Part shown: positions 1-8,378 of the stretch, piece after piece
Numbering within the stretch: the first letter of the stretch is position 1
How the letters are laid out: the number at the start of each line of letters is the position of its first letter
From: Shimia sp022448905
GTDB taxonomy: Bacteria; Pseudomonadota; Alphaproteobacteria; Rhodobacterales; Rhodobacteraceae
Assembly: GCF_047126315.1 (NCBI RefSeq)
Contig: NZ_CP138953.1
Location: forward strand, 1,984,001 to 2,048,000
DNA length: 64,000 nt
Direction: 5' to 3'
Made by a program: the position numbers and the translations under genes
The notes under the pieces: model-generated
What the model was told of the DNA's origin: nothing
The model's input: the letters and a program-made list of their open reading frames with translations, nothing else
Database searches by the model: none

Positions 1-314
1 TTTACAATCCAGCCGGTTGCGCCAGCTGTACGGGCACGTTGTTTCAGTTCTTCGCCGCTTTCCGTGGTCAGCACGAGAATGGGCAGAGAGGCGCACTCAG
101 GGCGCTCACGCACACCTTCGATCATGCCAAAGCCATCCAGGCGGGGCATATTGATGTCGGTGATGACCAGGTCAGGGTCAGAGCCGCCAAGTTTGTCCAG
201 ACCGTCGATGCCGTCCTCGGCCAGATCGACATCAAAGCCTGCATCGGTCAGTGCGGTTTGAATCATCGCGCGCATGGTGCGGGAGTCATCAACTGCAAGA
301 ATCTTCGTCGTCAT
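1..314 (-). CDS. Chemotaxis response regulator, CheY-like (partial, runs off left edge)
   Basis: This is a single-domain receiver protein whose C-terminus lies beyond the window. The visible 104 residues contain the acidic pair (AVDDS, D9/D10), the phospho-acceptor Asp in the ITDINMP motif (about D53) and the conserved Thr in LVLTTES. The following Val and a partial codon lead into the conserved Lys. It carries the phosphoryl signal from CheA to the flagellar motor or another output. Its ATG overlaps the TGA of the upstream STAS gene (ATGA), so the two are translationally coupled. No output domain is visible before the edge, so a longer protein cannot be excluded. Confidence 0.9.
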   Translation of the reverse strand, partial: MTTKILAVDDSRTMRAMIQTALTDAGFDVDLAEDGIDGLDKLGGSDPDLVITDINMPRLDGFGMIEGVRERPECASLPILVLTTESGEELKQRARTAGATGWIV

Positions 315-613
315 GCGGAGCCCCTTTCAAGAAGACAGTCATGGGGCAGGCCGAGCCGCTCCATACCTTTTAGAAATTCGTCAGATGGTTGTTTCAGTTC
401 AAATGGCAGTTCACGTGCGGCCCATTCGGCGCGCGTGGCCAAAAGCAGTTCAGCGCCAGCCCCCCCAAGGAACTCAACATGATGCGCATCAAGCGCAAGC
501 GGTTGCCCGCGGGAGGCTTCGATTGCAAGACGCAATTCGGTGCAATGTGCGTAATCCAACTGCTGCGGCAGCGCGATGCAGTCGGCCTGAGATGATGATG
601 TGTCTGTGTTCAT
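311..613 (-). CDS. STAS-domain protein of a chemotaxis cluster
   Basis: This 100-residue protein is made of one STAS (anti-sigma-factor antagonist-like) domain. Features are an N-terminal strand (ALPQQLDYAHC), the central hydrophobic strand LALDAHHVEFLGGAGAELL and a C-terminal helix. The usual phosphorylatable Ser/Thr after the Asp strand is not obvious; the segment reads EFLGGAG. It is the first visible gene of the minus-strand unit leading into cheY. STAS proteins commonly precede cheY-cheA in alphaproteobacterial chemotaxis operons. The role is a protein-protein adaptor by inference only. Confidence 0.8.
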   Translation of the reverse strand: MNTDTSSSQADCIALPQQLDYAHCTELRLAIEASRGQPLALDAHHVEFLGGAGAELLLATRAEWAARELPFELKQPSDEFLKGMERLGLPHDCLLERGSA

Positions 614-908
614 GGGTCTGGTTCAATACCGTTTTCGGACTGGCTGATTGAAGGCAACGTAAGCTGGCAGCTCTTAACACCCGGTTACTCGGAAAAATCT
701 TGTGGTTTGGCGCGGTAGATAGGGGGGACTAGCAGGGGTTTTCGCCGACTTCCTGATGTGAGAGTTCGGTTTTAAGTGGCTGAATAGGATATATATTTTT
801 GTGGATTGTGGTGACTTTGGCAGGATTTTAATGACCTTGCCGCCTAGGGTTGTGTGTGCCGGGAACGGCTTTCTTTAGAAGGCGGGGGCGTGCAGGAAAT
901 TGCGCAGC
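614..908. other. Intergenic region upstream of the STAS gene
   Basis: No credible coding frame is present here. It should contain the promoter of the STAS-cheY unit. An AT-rich stretch with a run of TATATA lies near 790-800, but no clear -35/-10 pair facing the STAS gene could be assigned. Confidence 0.4.
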
Positions 909-941
909 AAAAAGCCCTCGGAATCGGCGATTCCAAGGGCT
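909..941 (-). terminator. Rho-independent terminator after the DsbA-family gene
   Basis: A 13-bp stem with one mismatch (AGCCCTCGGAATC pairing with GATTCCAAGGGCT, three-base loop) is followed on the minus strand by five T. It lies about 45 bp past the stop codon of the upstream DsbA-family gene. Confidence 0.85.
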
Positions 942-983
942 GTCTACAACCAGATTGTCGCAAGGCCTGTGCGGCCTTTGGCC

Positions 984-1625
984 TTAGGACGTGGCGATGT
1001 GCCGGAGCAGGTTTGCAAAGGTGTCGACGCCTTGCGCACCGGAGGTGGCTTGTTTGGCGTCAAACACCATGGTGGGCACACCCGACACACCACGCGAGGT
1101 CCAGAACTGCTCTTTTTGGCGCACGGTCTCAGCATAGCGTTGGTCGTGCAGCACGGCCTTGGCTTCTTCCGCGTTTAGACCAATGGAAGCCGCAGTCTGG
1201 ATTAGGACTTCTGGATCACTCACATCTCGGCCTTGGGTGAAGTAGGCATCAAACAGCGCCAGTTTCAGGGCTTGGGCCTGTCCGCTTTCCGAGGCCCAGT
1301 GCAACAGCTGATGGGCGGTAAAGGTGTTGTAGATGCGGCTGTCCTCGGTCCAGTGAAACGCGAAGTCGAGATCTTTGCCCACGGAGGTCAGGTGGTCGCG
1401 AGCGGATTGGGACTGTTCGGCGGAGCTGCCGTATTTTCGCATGATGTGCGCGCGCAGGTTTTCGCCTTCCGCCTCCATATCCGGATTGAGTTCAAACGGG
1501 TGCCAATAGGTTTCTACCGGAATGCCGGTGGCCTCGGAGGCTTGCATAAGCTGGCGGTAACCAACGATGCACCAGGGGCAAACGACATCGGAGACGATGT
1601 CCACGCGGATTGGGTCTTGGGCCAT
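984..1625 (-). CDS. DsbA-family oxidoreductase (FrnE-like)
   Basis: This 213-residue thioredoxin-fold protein of the DsbA/FrnE group has the CPWC active site near the N-terminus (SDVVCPWCIVG). An all-helical insertion follows, then a cis-proline loop (RGVSGVPTMVF) near residue 175. It has no signal peptide, as expected for cytoplasmic FrnE-type disulfide oxidoreductases/isomerases. The start was placed at the ATG of MAQDP because AGGAGTG lies about 6 bp upstream; an upstream in-frame ATG would add 44 low-complexity residues. Downstream is a strong terminator. Confidence 0.9.
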   Translation of the reverse strand: MAQDPIRVDIVSDVVCPWCIVGYRQLMQASEATGIPVETYWHPFELNPDMEAEGENLRAHIMRKYGSSAEQSQSARDHLTSVGKDLDFAFHWTEDSRIYNTFTAHQLLHWASESGQAQALKLALFDAYFTQGRDVSDPEVLIQTAASIGLNAEEAKAVLHDQRYAETVRQKEQFWTSRGVSGVPTMVFDAKQATSGAQGVDTFANLLRHIATS

Positions 1626-1701
1626 TGGGGCACTCCTGTGGTGGGTCAGGCCGCCAAGATGGGGCGCGGTTGCGGTGGACGCAAGCCGCTGTGCTGTGAG
1701 G

Positions 1702-2631
1702 TCACGGCAATGTGCCCAGCCAGAGCCAAACCGTGAGCACCGAGAGGGCGGTGCCAATCAGCACGGTGGAGGCGGCCACCCGCATGGCGCGGCCGTACAT
1801 ATTGGCGAAGAGGTAGGCGTTGATGCCGGGAGCCATGGAAGCGGTGACGATGGCGGAGCGCAGGTTGTCCACGGAAATGGCACTCCAGGTGCCAAAGGCA
1901 AAGGTCAGTGCGGGATGCAGCCCAAGAGAGACAGCACAACAGAAGAGGATGGTGCGCATGTCGCCTTCGGGATGGTAGCGGTAGAGTACGCCGCCGATGC
2001 CGAACAGCGCGGCGGGCAGCGCTGAGCCTGCTAAGAGGTTGACCGCGTGCATCGCCGGTTCGGGCACCGAGATGTTGCCGAGGTTGACCACAAAACCAAG
2101 GCCGATGCCGATGATCAGCGCGTTGGAAAACATCGCCTTGAGCACGGTGGGCACGATCTTGGCTTTGGAGCTGTGTCGCGCGCGCATGATCTCCATGGTG
2201 GCTATACCAAGCCCATAGCAGAAAGGCGCGTGGATCGAGATGATGGCGTAGTTGCCGGTCAGGCTTTCGGGGCCGTAGGCGCGCTCCATGATGGCGAGGC
2301 CCAGCAAGAGCGAGTTGGAAAACAGGCAGACAAAGCCAATGGCGGTTGCGTCTTCCCAGTCGCGGCCAAACAGGAATTTAGCGCCCAGCATACCGGTGAG
2401 AAAGCACAGGAAGGCGGCCCCGTAGAAGCTGCCCAGTAGGTTGAGGTTGTATTCGGCGGCCAAGTCGAGGTTTGAGATCGCGCGAAAGAGCAGGACCGGT
2501 ACGGCAAAGTTGGTGGCGTAGCGCATCAATCCGTCGACGTTTTGCTGACTGAACAGCCCGCGCCACGCTGCGAGGTAGCCAAAGCCGATAATGAAAAAGA
2601 CCGGCAGGATCACAGAGATAAGAGTTTGCAA
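1702..2631 (-). CDS. AEC family (auxin efflux carrier-type) permease
   Basis: This is a 309-residue integral membrane protein with about ten hydrophobic segments in the two-times-five arrangement of the AEC family. It includes the N-terminal VILPVFFIIGFGYLA helix and the mid-protein NALIIGIGLGFVVN segment, which carries the family Asn. AEC transporters move small organic acids or other anions; the substrate cannot be read from sequence. It sits between the MBL hydrolase gene and the DsbA-family gene and is co-oriented with both. Confidence 0.88.
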   Translation of the reverse strand: MQTLISVILPVFFIIGFGYLAAWRGLFSQQNVDGLMRYATNFAVPVLLFRAISNLDLAAEYNLNLLGSFYGAAFLCFLTGMLGAKFLFGRDWEDATAIGFVCLFSNSLLLGLAIMERAYGPESLTGNYAIISIHAPFCYGLGIATMEIMRARHSSKAKIVPTVLKAMFSNALIIGIGLGFVVNLGNISVPEPAMHAVNLLAGSALPAALFGIGGVLYRYHPEGDMRTILFCCAVSLGLHPALTFAFGTWSAISVDNLRSAIVTASMAPGINAYLFANMYGRAMRVAASTVLIGTALSVLTVWLWLGTLP

Positions 2632-2660
2632 CTGTGTCGTGTCCTGCTGTGTGACCTGTG

Positions 2661-3464
2661 TTACAGGTCGTAAGTGATTTTCATCCCGTCAAATGCGGGG
2701 GTGATGTGGTCCGGGGTCTCGCCATCCACCACTGTGTGGTCGAGGTCGATATGCATATTGGTCAACACGGCGCGCTCCGGTGTGAGTTTGGCAATCCACT
2801 CCAGCGCTTTGTCCAGATGGGCGTGGGTGGGGTGCGGAGAGCGGCGTAGGGCGTCGATGATGAAGCACTTCATGTCAGTCAGCTGCGGCCAGGCGTCGTC
2901 GTAGATTTCGGCCACGTCCGGCATATAAACCACGTCGTTCACACGGAAGGCCAAGGCGTCGATGCTGCCGTGATCCACTTTGATTGGCTTAAAGGTGATG
3001 TCACCGCCAGCACCGGAGATGGTGAAATCGTCGTCATCGATGGTGTGCAAGTCGAGGATCGGCGGGTAGGGGCTGTCTTTGGGTTGTACAAATGCATAGC
3101 CAAAGCGGCTGAGCAGATCGTTTTGCGTGGCACCATCCGCCCAGACCGGAATGCGTTTGCGCATGTTGTAGACCACCATACGCAGGTCATCGATGCCATG
3201 CACGTGATCCGCGTGGCTATGGGTGTAGACCACGGCGTCCAGCGCGAAGACATCCGCGGACAGAAGTTGGTCGCGCATGTCAGGTGAGGTGTCGACCAGT
3301 ACGGTGGTTTTACCGTCTGCCGTTGCACGCTCGATCAACAAAGAGCAGCGGCGTCGGCGGTTTTTGGGGTTGGTGGGGTCACAGTCGCCCCAATGGCCGC
3401 CAATGCGTGGCACGCCACCGGAGCTGCCACAGCCCAGAATGGTGAAGGCTAGCGTTGCGCTCAT
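2661..3464 (-). CDS. MBL-fold metal-dependent hydrolase (PhnP-like)
   Basis: This 267-residue metallo-beta-lactamase-fold hydrolase begins with the CGSSGGVPRIG loop and carries the metal ligands THSHADHVHG near residue 80. A later Asp lies in VYMPDVAEIYDD and a His in NMHIDLDH. The sequence is closest in layout to PhnP-type cyclic phosphodiesterases and RNase-Z-like enzymes. In alphaproteobacteria it is regularly found next to tatD and holB. Its ATG overlaps the TGA of nothing upstream but its neighbour tatD ends in the ATGA shared with this start, so translation is coupled. The substrate is not known. Confidence 0.9.
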   Translation of the reverse strand: MSATLAFTILGCGSSGGVPRIGGHWGDCDPTNPKNRRRRCSLLIERATADGKTTVLVDTSPDMRDQLLSADVFALDAVVYTHSHADHVHGIDDLRMVVYNMRKRIPVWADGATQNDLLSRFGYAFVQPKDSPYPPILDLHTIDDDDFTISGAGGDITFKPIKVDHGSIDALAFRVNDVVYMPDVAEIYDDAWPQLTDMKCFIIDALRRSPHPTHAHLDKALEWIAKLTPERAVLTNMHIDLDHTVVDGETPDHITPAFDGMKITYDL

Positions 3465-4267
3465 GCAGCGGCCGCCGTGCTGGTCACTTTGGAGAACAGG
3501 CGCTCGAAGTTGGCCTGTGTCTGCGCGGCGAAGTCGGCGTAGTCCATGCCAAACACCTCGGCGCCAACGCGAGCGGTTTTTTCCACGTAAGACGGCTCAT
3601 TGCGTTTGCCGCGATAGGGCGGGGGCGCGAGGTAAGGTGCGTCGGTTTCCACCAGCACGCGGTCCACCGGTGCGGCTGCAAAGATGTCGCGTACTTCTTG
3701 AGACCGTGGGAAGGCGGCGATGCCGGACATGGACAGGTAGAAACCAAGATCGAGCATCTTTTGGGCCAGTTCCGGCCCAGAGCTGTAGCAATGCATGACG
3801 CAGCCATAAGCGCCTTTGTTAAACTCTTCGGTCAGGATCTGCGCCATGTCTTCATCCGCATCACGGCTGTGGATGATCAGGGGCAAGCCGGTTTCGCGCG
3901 CCGCTTCGCAGTGGATGCGCAGCGAGGTTTGCTGCACCTCTTTGCTGTCAGCGGTGTAGTGGTAGTCCAGACCGGTTTCGCCAATACCCACAAACTTGGG
4001 GTGTTGCGCCAGCGCGACCAGTTCGTCCACCGTGGCCAGCGGCTCCTCAGCAGCGCTCATCGGGTGGGTGCCGGCAGCGTAGAATACTGGCGCGTGAGCC
4101 TCGGCTATCGCGCGCACGGTGGGTTCGTTGCGCAGGCGGGTGCAGATGGTCACCATGCGGGTCACGCCCACGTCAGCCGCGCGGGCGATGAACTCATCCA
4201 GTTTGCCGTCGAAGTCCGGGAAATCGAGGTGGCAGTGGCTGTCGGTGATCTGGGGATAGTCAGTCAT
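3461..4267 (-). CDS. tatD: TatD family metal-dependent deoxyribonuclease
   Basis: This 268-residue TIM-barrel hydrolase carries the TatD metal ligands in order: TDSHCHLDF at the N-terminus, GETGLDYHY, IIHSRDADED, MHCYSSG and ETDAPYLAPPP near residue 205. TatD enzymes are 3'-5' DNases linked to DNA quality control. The start is taken at MTDYPQITDS, directly after the holB stop; an upstream extension of 23 residues would overlap holB. The gene sits in a compact minus-strand run between holB and the MBL hydrolase gene. Confidence 0.93.
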   Translation of the reverse strand: MTDYPQITDSHCHLDFPDFDGKLDEFIARAADVGVTRMVTICTRLRNEPTVRAIAEAHAPVFYAAGTHPMSAAEEPLATVDELVALAQHPKFVGIGETGLDYHYTADSKEVQQTSLRIHCEAARETGLPLIIHSRDADEDMAQILTEEFNKGAYGCVMHCYSSGPELAQKMLDLGFYLSMSGIAAFPRSQEVRDIFAAAPVDRVLVETDAPYLAPPPYRGKRNEPSYVEKTARVGAEVFGMDYADFAAQTQANFERLFSKVTSTAAAA

Positions 4268-4274
4268 GAGGCGC

Positions 4275-5393
4275 TCAGGCGGTTGCGGTTTGATGGATCT
4301 TGAAAACCGTATCCAGCACAAGCGCGGCAGGGTCAAGGTTCACCGCCTTGCCGTGGTGGGTGCGATCCGAAATTTCCTGTGCGGCGGCGGCCCAGGCGCG
4401 GGCTTTATAGGCATTGGGGGCCAGACGGCTAAGTACCTGTGCCTCGTTGGGGGCAACTTCGGTGGCGGGAGGTTGTCCCAGAGCACCGGTGCGCGCGAGG
4501 CGTATCAAGAAGAGGTCAATCAGCGTCAGCAGCAGCTCATACCGTTCGGCGTTTGCGGGGCCAACAGCGGCGTTGGAGAGGGCGATGGCGCGTTGCCGGT
4601 CAAAGCCCTGCTCGGTGGCGAAGAGCGAGATCAGTTCTGCATAGAGCGCCAGGCCGTCACTTTGCAAAATCCGCAGGGCTTCACCCACAGAACCTGCTGC
4701 CAGTTCGGCGAGGGCTGGGGACTCAGCGGCCTCAAAGCCAGCCTGCGTGAGGGCGTTGTGCATGTCCTCAGGCGACAGTGGATGCAGACGCAGTTCGCGA
4801 CAACGCGACCGGATGGTTGGCAGCAAGCGCGAGGGCTGATGTGAGATCAGCAGCATGGTGGTGCGCTCTGGCGGTTCCTCAAGCATTTTGAGGAGTGCGT
4901 TGGCGGCGTTCACGTTCATCTCATCCGCGCTGTCGACAATGACCACGCGACGGCCACCGTCAGCGGAGGACATGGTCAGAAAGTGGGTCAAGCCGCGTAC
5001 ATCGTCTACGACGATTTGGTCGCGCAGCTTGCCGGTTTTCTCGTTCAAAGAGCGCGTGATGCTGAACAGGCCAGGCTCAGAGCGGGCCAAAAGGCGGTGC
5101 GAGACCGGGTGGTCTGGCGAGACATCCAAGCTGGTGTGTGGAACAGGATCGCCAAACAGACCCGCACCGTCATCCAGTGGAGTGGCCAGAAGGAAGCGCG
5201 CGATGCGCCATGCCAGGGTGGCTTTGCCCACGCCAATGGGGCCGGTGATCAGCCATCCGTGGTGCAGACGGTGCGAGTTGACCGCAGCGAGAAAGTCCTG
5301 TTCAGCGGATGCCTGACCAAAGAGCACCTCGGTTTCCCGGGGATGCGGCGCGCCGGTGACGCGGTCGGCCTCTGGGGCGGTGTCGTCGCTCAC
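4275..5393 (-). CDS. holB: DNA polymerase III subunit delta'
   Basis: This 372-residue clamp-loader subunit has a RuvB-like AAA+ fold. The degenerate P-loop reads GPIGVGKATL near residue 52, and the sensor region is VDSADEMNVNAANALLKMLEEPP. Arginine-rich ISHQPSRLLPTIRSRC follows, the region of the conserved SRC motif in delta'. It loads the beta clamp onto primed DNA at the replication fork. The stop of the upstream tmk gene overlaps the start (ATGA), a gene order typical of alphaproteobacteria. Confidence 0.93.
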   Translation of the reverse strand: MSDDTAPEADRVTGAPHPRETEVLFGQASAEQDFLAAVNSHRLHHGWLITGPIGVGKATLAWRIARFLLATPLDDGAGLFGDPVPHTSLDVSPDHPVSHRLLARSEPGLFSITRSLNEKTGKLRDQIVVDDVRGLTHFLTMSSADGGRRVVIVDSADEMNVNAANALLKMLEEPPERTTMLLISHQPSRLLPTIRSRCRELRLHPLSPEDMHNALTQAGFEAAESPALAELAAGSVGEALRILQSDGLALYAELISLFATEQGFDRQRAIALSNAAVGPANAERYELLLTLIDLFLIRLARTGALGQPPATEVAPNEAQVLSRLAPNAYKARAWAAAAQEISDRTHHGKAVNLDPAALVLDTVFKIHQTATA

Positions 5394-6019
5394 GCGCTGG
5401 CCTCGATGTGTTGTTTCACAGTGGCGTAAACCGCGTCGGACACGCTGTCCATATCGCTGGCCCCGTCGATCACGCGGAAGCGGTCGGCGTATTCCTTGGA
5501 CAGGTCCAGGAAGCCTTTGCGCATCTGCTCCTGCAAAGCTTGGCCAAAGTCTTCAAAGCGCTCTTCGGCCGTTTGGCGGGATTTGGCGCGGGCCAGACCG
5601 GTGGCTGGGTCCATGTCGATCAGCACGGTAAGGTCGGGTTCGCGGCCGATCATCAGGCTGTGTAATTGGTCCACAATGCCGCGCAGGTCGCCACGCGAAA
5701 GACCCTGATACATGCGGGTGCTGTCGGCGAAGCGATCACAGATGACAATTTTGCCAGCAGCCACGGCAGGCAGAATTGTGCGTTCCAGATGGTCGCGGCG
5801 GGCTGCGGTAAAAAGCAGGATTTCGGTTTCGGCGGACCAACGGTCCGGGTCGCCTTCAAGCACCAGCGCCCGAATTTCTTCGGCCCCAACAGAGCCGCCG
5901 GGTTCGCGGGTCAAAACAACCTCAAAGCCTTCCGCGCGCAGGCGGTCTGCGAGAAGTTTTGCTTGAGTGGATTTGCCGGAACCGTCGATGCCTTCAAACG
6001 TGATGAAGTGTCCGCTCAC
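5390..6019 (-). CDS. tmk: Thymidylate kinase
   Basis: This 209-residue dTMP kinase has the P-loop FEGIDGSGKSTQ at residues 8-19, the DR motif in ICDRFADSTRMYQG and a lid-region RQTAEERFE. It converts dTMP to dTDP for DNA synthesis. It overlaps both neighbours (dacC-like upstream, holB downstream) by four bases, so the group is probably one transcript. Confidence 0.95.
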   Translation of the reverse strand: MSGHFITFEGIDGSGKSTQAKLLADRLRAEGFEVVLTREPGGSVGAEEIRALVLEGDPDRWSAETEILLFTAARRDHLERTILPAVAAGKIVICDRFADSTRMYQGLSRGDLRGIVDQLHSLMIGREPDLTVLIDMDPATGLARAKSRQTAEERFEDFGQALQEQMRKGFLDLSKEYADRFRVIDGASDMDSVSDAVYATVKQHIEASA

Positions 6020-7185
6020 GATGCACCTGCGAGGTTGAGACCAAACTGCTGCATCAAAACACCCGCAGCCGTGCGCAGACGGATGCCAAAGCCGCCTTCG
6101 GGCACATCTGCTTCGGCCACAAGAGGAATGCGCATTTCTGGCAGGTCTTCGGGCATGAGCACCAGCTCCGCCAACGATTGGCCCTTTGCGATGGGCGCCT
6201 CAATTGGGCCGTTATAGATCACCTCGGCTTTGACCTTGTTCTGTGCGAGCACGGGCAAAAGCACTTCAATGTCATTTTCCGGGACGAGACCAACCCGTGG
6301 GGTTTTGCCCATCCAGACGTCCGCTTCGGCCACACGTTCGCCTTCGCGGGCCAGCGTGGCCTCGGAGAATTGGCGGAAGGCCCAGTTGACAATCTGCTCA
6401 GACACTTCGGCACGTTCGGCGGCGGTTTGCAGGCCGGAGAAGGCAAAAATCACGCGGCGGTTGCCTTGTTTGGCAGAGCCAACAAGGCCGTAGCCCGCCT
6501 CAGACGTGTGGCCAGTTTTCAGACCGTCCGCGCCAATGTTGAGGCGCAGTAGCGGGTTGCGGTTTTGCGTGTTTTGCGGCGCACGGCCGTCAAATTGGAA
6601 CTCGCGCTCGGCAAACATTGGGTAGAACTCGGGGAAGTCCGTGATCAGGCGGTTTGCCAGCAAGGAAAGGTCGCGCATGCTCATGCGATGGCCGGGCGCA
6701 GGCCAGCCGTTGGAGTTGGCAAAGGTCGAGTTGGTCATGCCCATTTGCCGCGCGCGGCGGGTCATCAGACGGGCAAAGCCTGCCTCGGTGCCATCCGGGC
6801 TGAGGGTTTCGGCGATCACAGCGCAGGCGTCATTGCCAGACAGCACAATGATGCCGCGCAAGAGATCCTCGACCGCCACCCGATCTGTGGTGTCCAGGAA
6901 CATGGTAGAGCCGCCGTAGTTCATCGCATGCTGCGACACCGGCAGTTTTTCAGTCATCTGCAAGCGGCCATCTCGGACGGCCTCAAAGGCCATGTAGAGC
7001 GTCATCAACTTGGACATAGAGGCCGGTGGCAGCGCTTCGTCAGCGTTTTTGGCCAGCAACACAGTGCCGGTGGATTGATCCATCACAAAGGCGGCACGGG
7101 CTTTGGTTTCAAAGGCGCTGGCCTCACTGGTCGCAACGGTCAATCCAATCGCTGCCACGCAGGCGTAGAATACGGATTTGAACAT
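6016..7185 (-). CDS. D-alanyl-D-alanine carboxypeptidase (penicillin-binding protein, DacA/DacC family)
   Basis: This 389-residue serine peptidase has a cleavable signal peptide (hydrophobic to about residue 24, ending ASA/FE). The three catalytic boxes are SMSK (nucleophile Ser and Lys, in PPASMSKLMT), SGN (IVLSGNDAC) and KTG (DGLKTGHTSEAG). A C-terminal beta-rich PBP5-type domain follows. It trims the terminal D-Ala from peptidoglycan stem peptides in the periplasm. It lies 14 bp downstream of the SPOR lipoprotein gene, which also has a cell-wall role. Confidence 0.93.
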   Translation of the reverse strand: MFKSVFYACVAAIGLTVATSEASAFETKARAAFVMDQSTGTVLLAKNADEALPPASMSKLMTLYMAFEAVRDGRLQMTEKLPVSQHAMNYGGSTMFLDTTDRVAVEDLLRGIIVLSGNDACAVIAETLSPDGTEAGFARLMTRRARQMGMTNSTFANSNGWPAPGHRMSMRDLSLLANRLITDFPEFYPMFAEREFQFDGRAPQNTQNRNPLLRLNIGADGLKTGHTSEAGYGLVGSAKQGNRRVIFAFSGLQTAAERAEVSEQIVNWAFRQFSEATLAREGERVAEADVWMGKTPRVGLVPENDIEVLLPVLAQNKVKAEVIYNGPIEAPIAKGQSLAELVLMPEDLPEMRIPLVAEADVPEGGFGIRLRTAAGVLMQQFGLNLAGAS

Positions 7186-7199
7186 GGCAGAGGCCTCCG

Positions 7200-8090
7200 T
7201 CAGTTGGTCACTGCATAGGCATCAGTAAAGCCAATGCCGTGCACTTTCTTGGTCATGGATTTCAATTCGGATTTGCTCGACGCGGGGCCCACCAGCACGC
7301 GGTAGAAGGTCTTGTCACCCGAGGTTGTTTTTTTGGTCAGCGCGGGCAGGCCGGCGCTCTTCATTTGCGCGGCAGCGCCGTTGGCGTTGGATTGCACCGA
7401 GAAGATGCCGATCTGCACGTAGGGTTTAGAGAGCGAAGAAGAGGTCGGCTTGGGCGCCACTTCGGATTGTGCAGCAGGTGTCGGGGCAGGGGCGGCCTGC
7501 TTGGCTTCGGCCGCGGCAATGGCAGCGGTTGCTGCCGCGATTGGCTCCAGTGGCGCTTCTTCAACCTCTGCCGTTTCAGCAACCTCGGCGGTGGCTTCTG
7601 GATCAACAGGGGCCTCTTCGGCCACTTCTTCGCGGCGCAGGGCGGTTATGTTCAACTCCACAGGTGCCCCGGCCAACATGCCAAGCGCGGCTGCGGCATC
7701 AGAGGAGACCTGAATGCGCGGGCCTGGAATATCGCGCTCGCGGCGGAACAGAGCGCCGATCACAAATTTGCCGTTGGCCTGGTTGCGGATAATGACCCGC
7801 TCCGGGTCGCCCACGTCGGGATGCGCGGCCCACACACCACCCAGGGACGGGCGGCCATCCCAGAGGCCTGCCTCGGATGTCGAGAAGACCTCAGGCGCTT
7901 CCACATCACGTTCCACCAGTTTGGTGGTTTGGCCCGCCACCGGCGCGGCGGCCTCGGTCGTGGGCGTTTTGTTCAGGAAGTTGAAGTCTTCGCCATCGGT
8001 GCAGCCAGCAAGCGCGACGCCACAAAGAACCAAAACGGCTGGCGCCGTGCGGCGCGGAAATTGAAAGTTTGCGCCTGAAAATAAGGTCAT
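7200..8090 (-). CDS. SPOR-domain lipoprotein
   Basis: This 296-residue protein has a lipobox (VALAGC, Cys about residue 30), so it is probably outer-membrane or inner-membrane anchored. A central RlpA-like double-psi barrel region follows (VWAAHPDVGDPERVIIRN, then SSDAAAALGMLAG). Next is a low-complexity Ala/Pro/Glu linker, and a C-terminal SPOR domain from about residue 225 (YVQIGIFSVQSNANG). SPOR domains bind denuded glycan at division sites. It is co-directional with and immediately upstream of the D,D-carboxypeptidase gene. Confidence 0.88.
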   Translation of the reverse strand: MTLFSGANFQFPRRTAPAVLVLCGVALAGCTDGEDFNFLNKTPTTEAAAPVAGQTTKLVERDVEAPEVFSTSEAGLWDGRPSLGGVWAAHPDVGDPERVIIRNQANGKFVIGALFRRERDIPGPRIQVSSDAAAALGMLAGAPVELNITALRREEVAEEAPVDPEATAEVAETAEVEEAPLEPIAAATAAIAAAEAKQAAPAPTPAAQSEVAPKPTSSSLSKPYVQIGIFSVQSNANGAAAQMKSAGLPALTKKTTSGDKTFYRVLVGPASSKSELKSMTKKVHGIGFTDAYAVTN

Positions 8091-8288
8091 TATGTGCCCT
8101 TTGCCTGCTCGTATCCTGTCGTACCAAATGCCGCTGTTCTCTGTCCTTGAAGGGGCGCAGCAGCGGTCAATTGCGCGGAGTGTAACCCGCGTTAGGTTTT
8201 AAGGAAAGTGCGGGTAACAGAATGTGTCGGAAATCCGCCGCTCTTTCCGCTTGAACCGCGCGGAGAGTGGCAGTAGGGATGGCGTGTC

Positions 8289-8378
8289 GGAGGAGTGGCA
8301 GAGTGGTCGAATGCACCGGTCTTGAAAACCGACGAGGGTTAACGCCCTCCGTGGGTTCGAATCCCACCTCCTCCGCCA
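8289..8378 (+). tRNA. tRNA-Ser(TGA)
   Basis: The 90-nt class II tRNA has a 7-bp acceptor stem (GGAGGAG with CTCCTCC), discriminator G and encoded CCA. The anticodon arm is CCGGTCTTGAAAACCG with anticodon TGA. A long variable arm (GAGGGTTAACGCCCTC) and the T arm GTGGGTTCGAATCCCAC complete it. It is the only RNA gene recognised in the window and the natural insertion point for the recombinase-linked segment to its right. Confidence 0.97.

Noticed and set aside
854..1240. Long plus-strand frame opposite the DsbA-family gene
   Set aside because: It lies antisense to a well-supported gene, has unbalanced composition and no ribosome site.
7239..8078. 280-codon plus-strand frame opposite the SPOR lipoprotein gene
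   Set aside because: Its Gly/Arg/Cys/His-rich composition comes from the Ala/Glu-rich antisense gene. No domain is visible.
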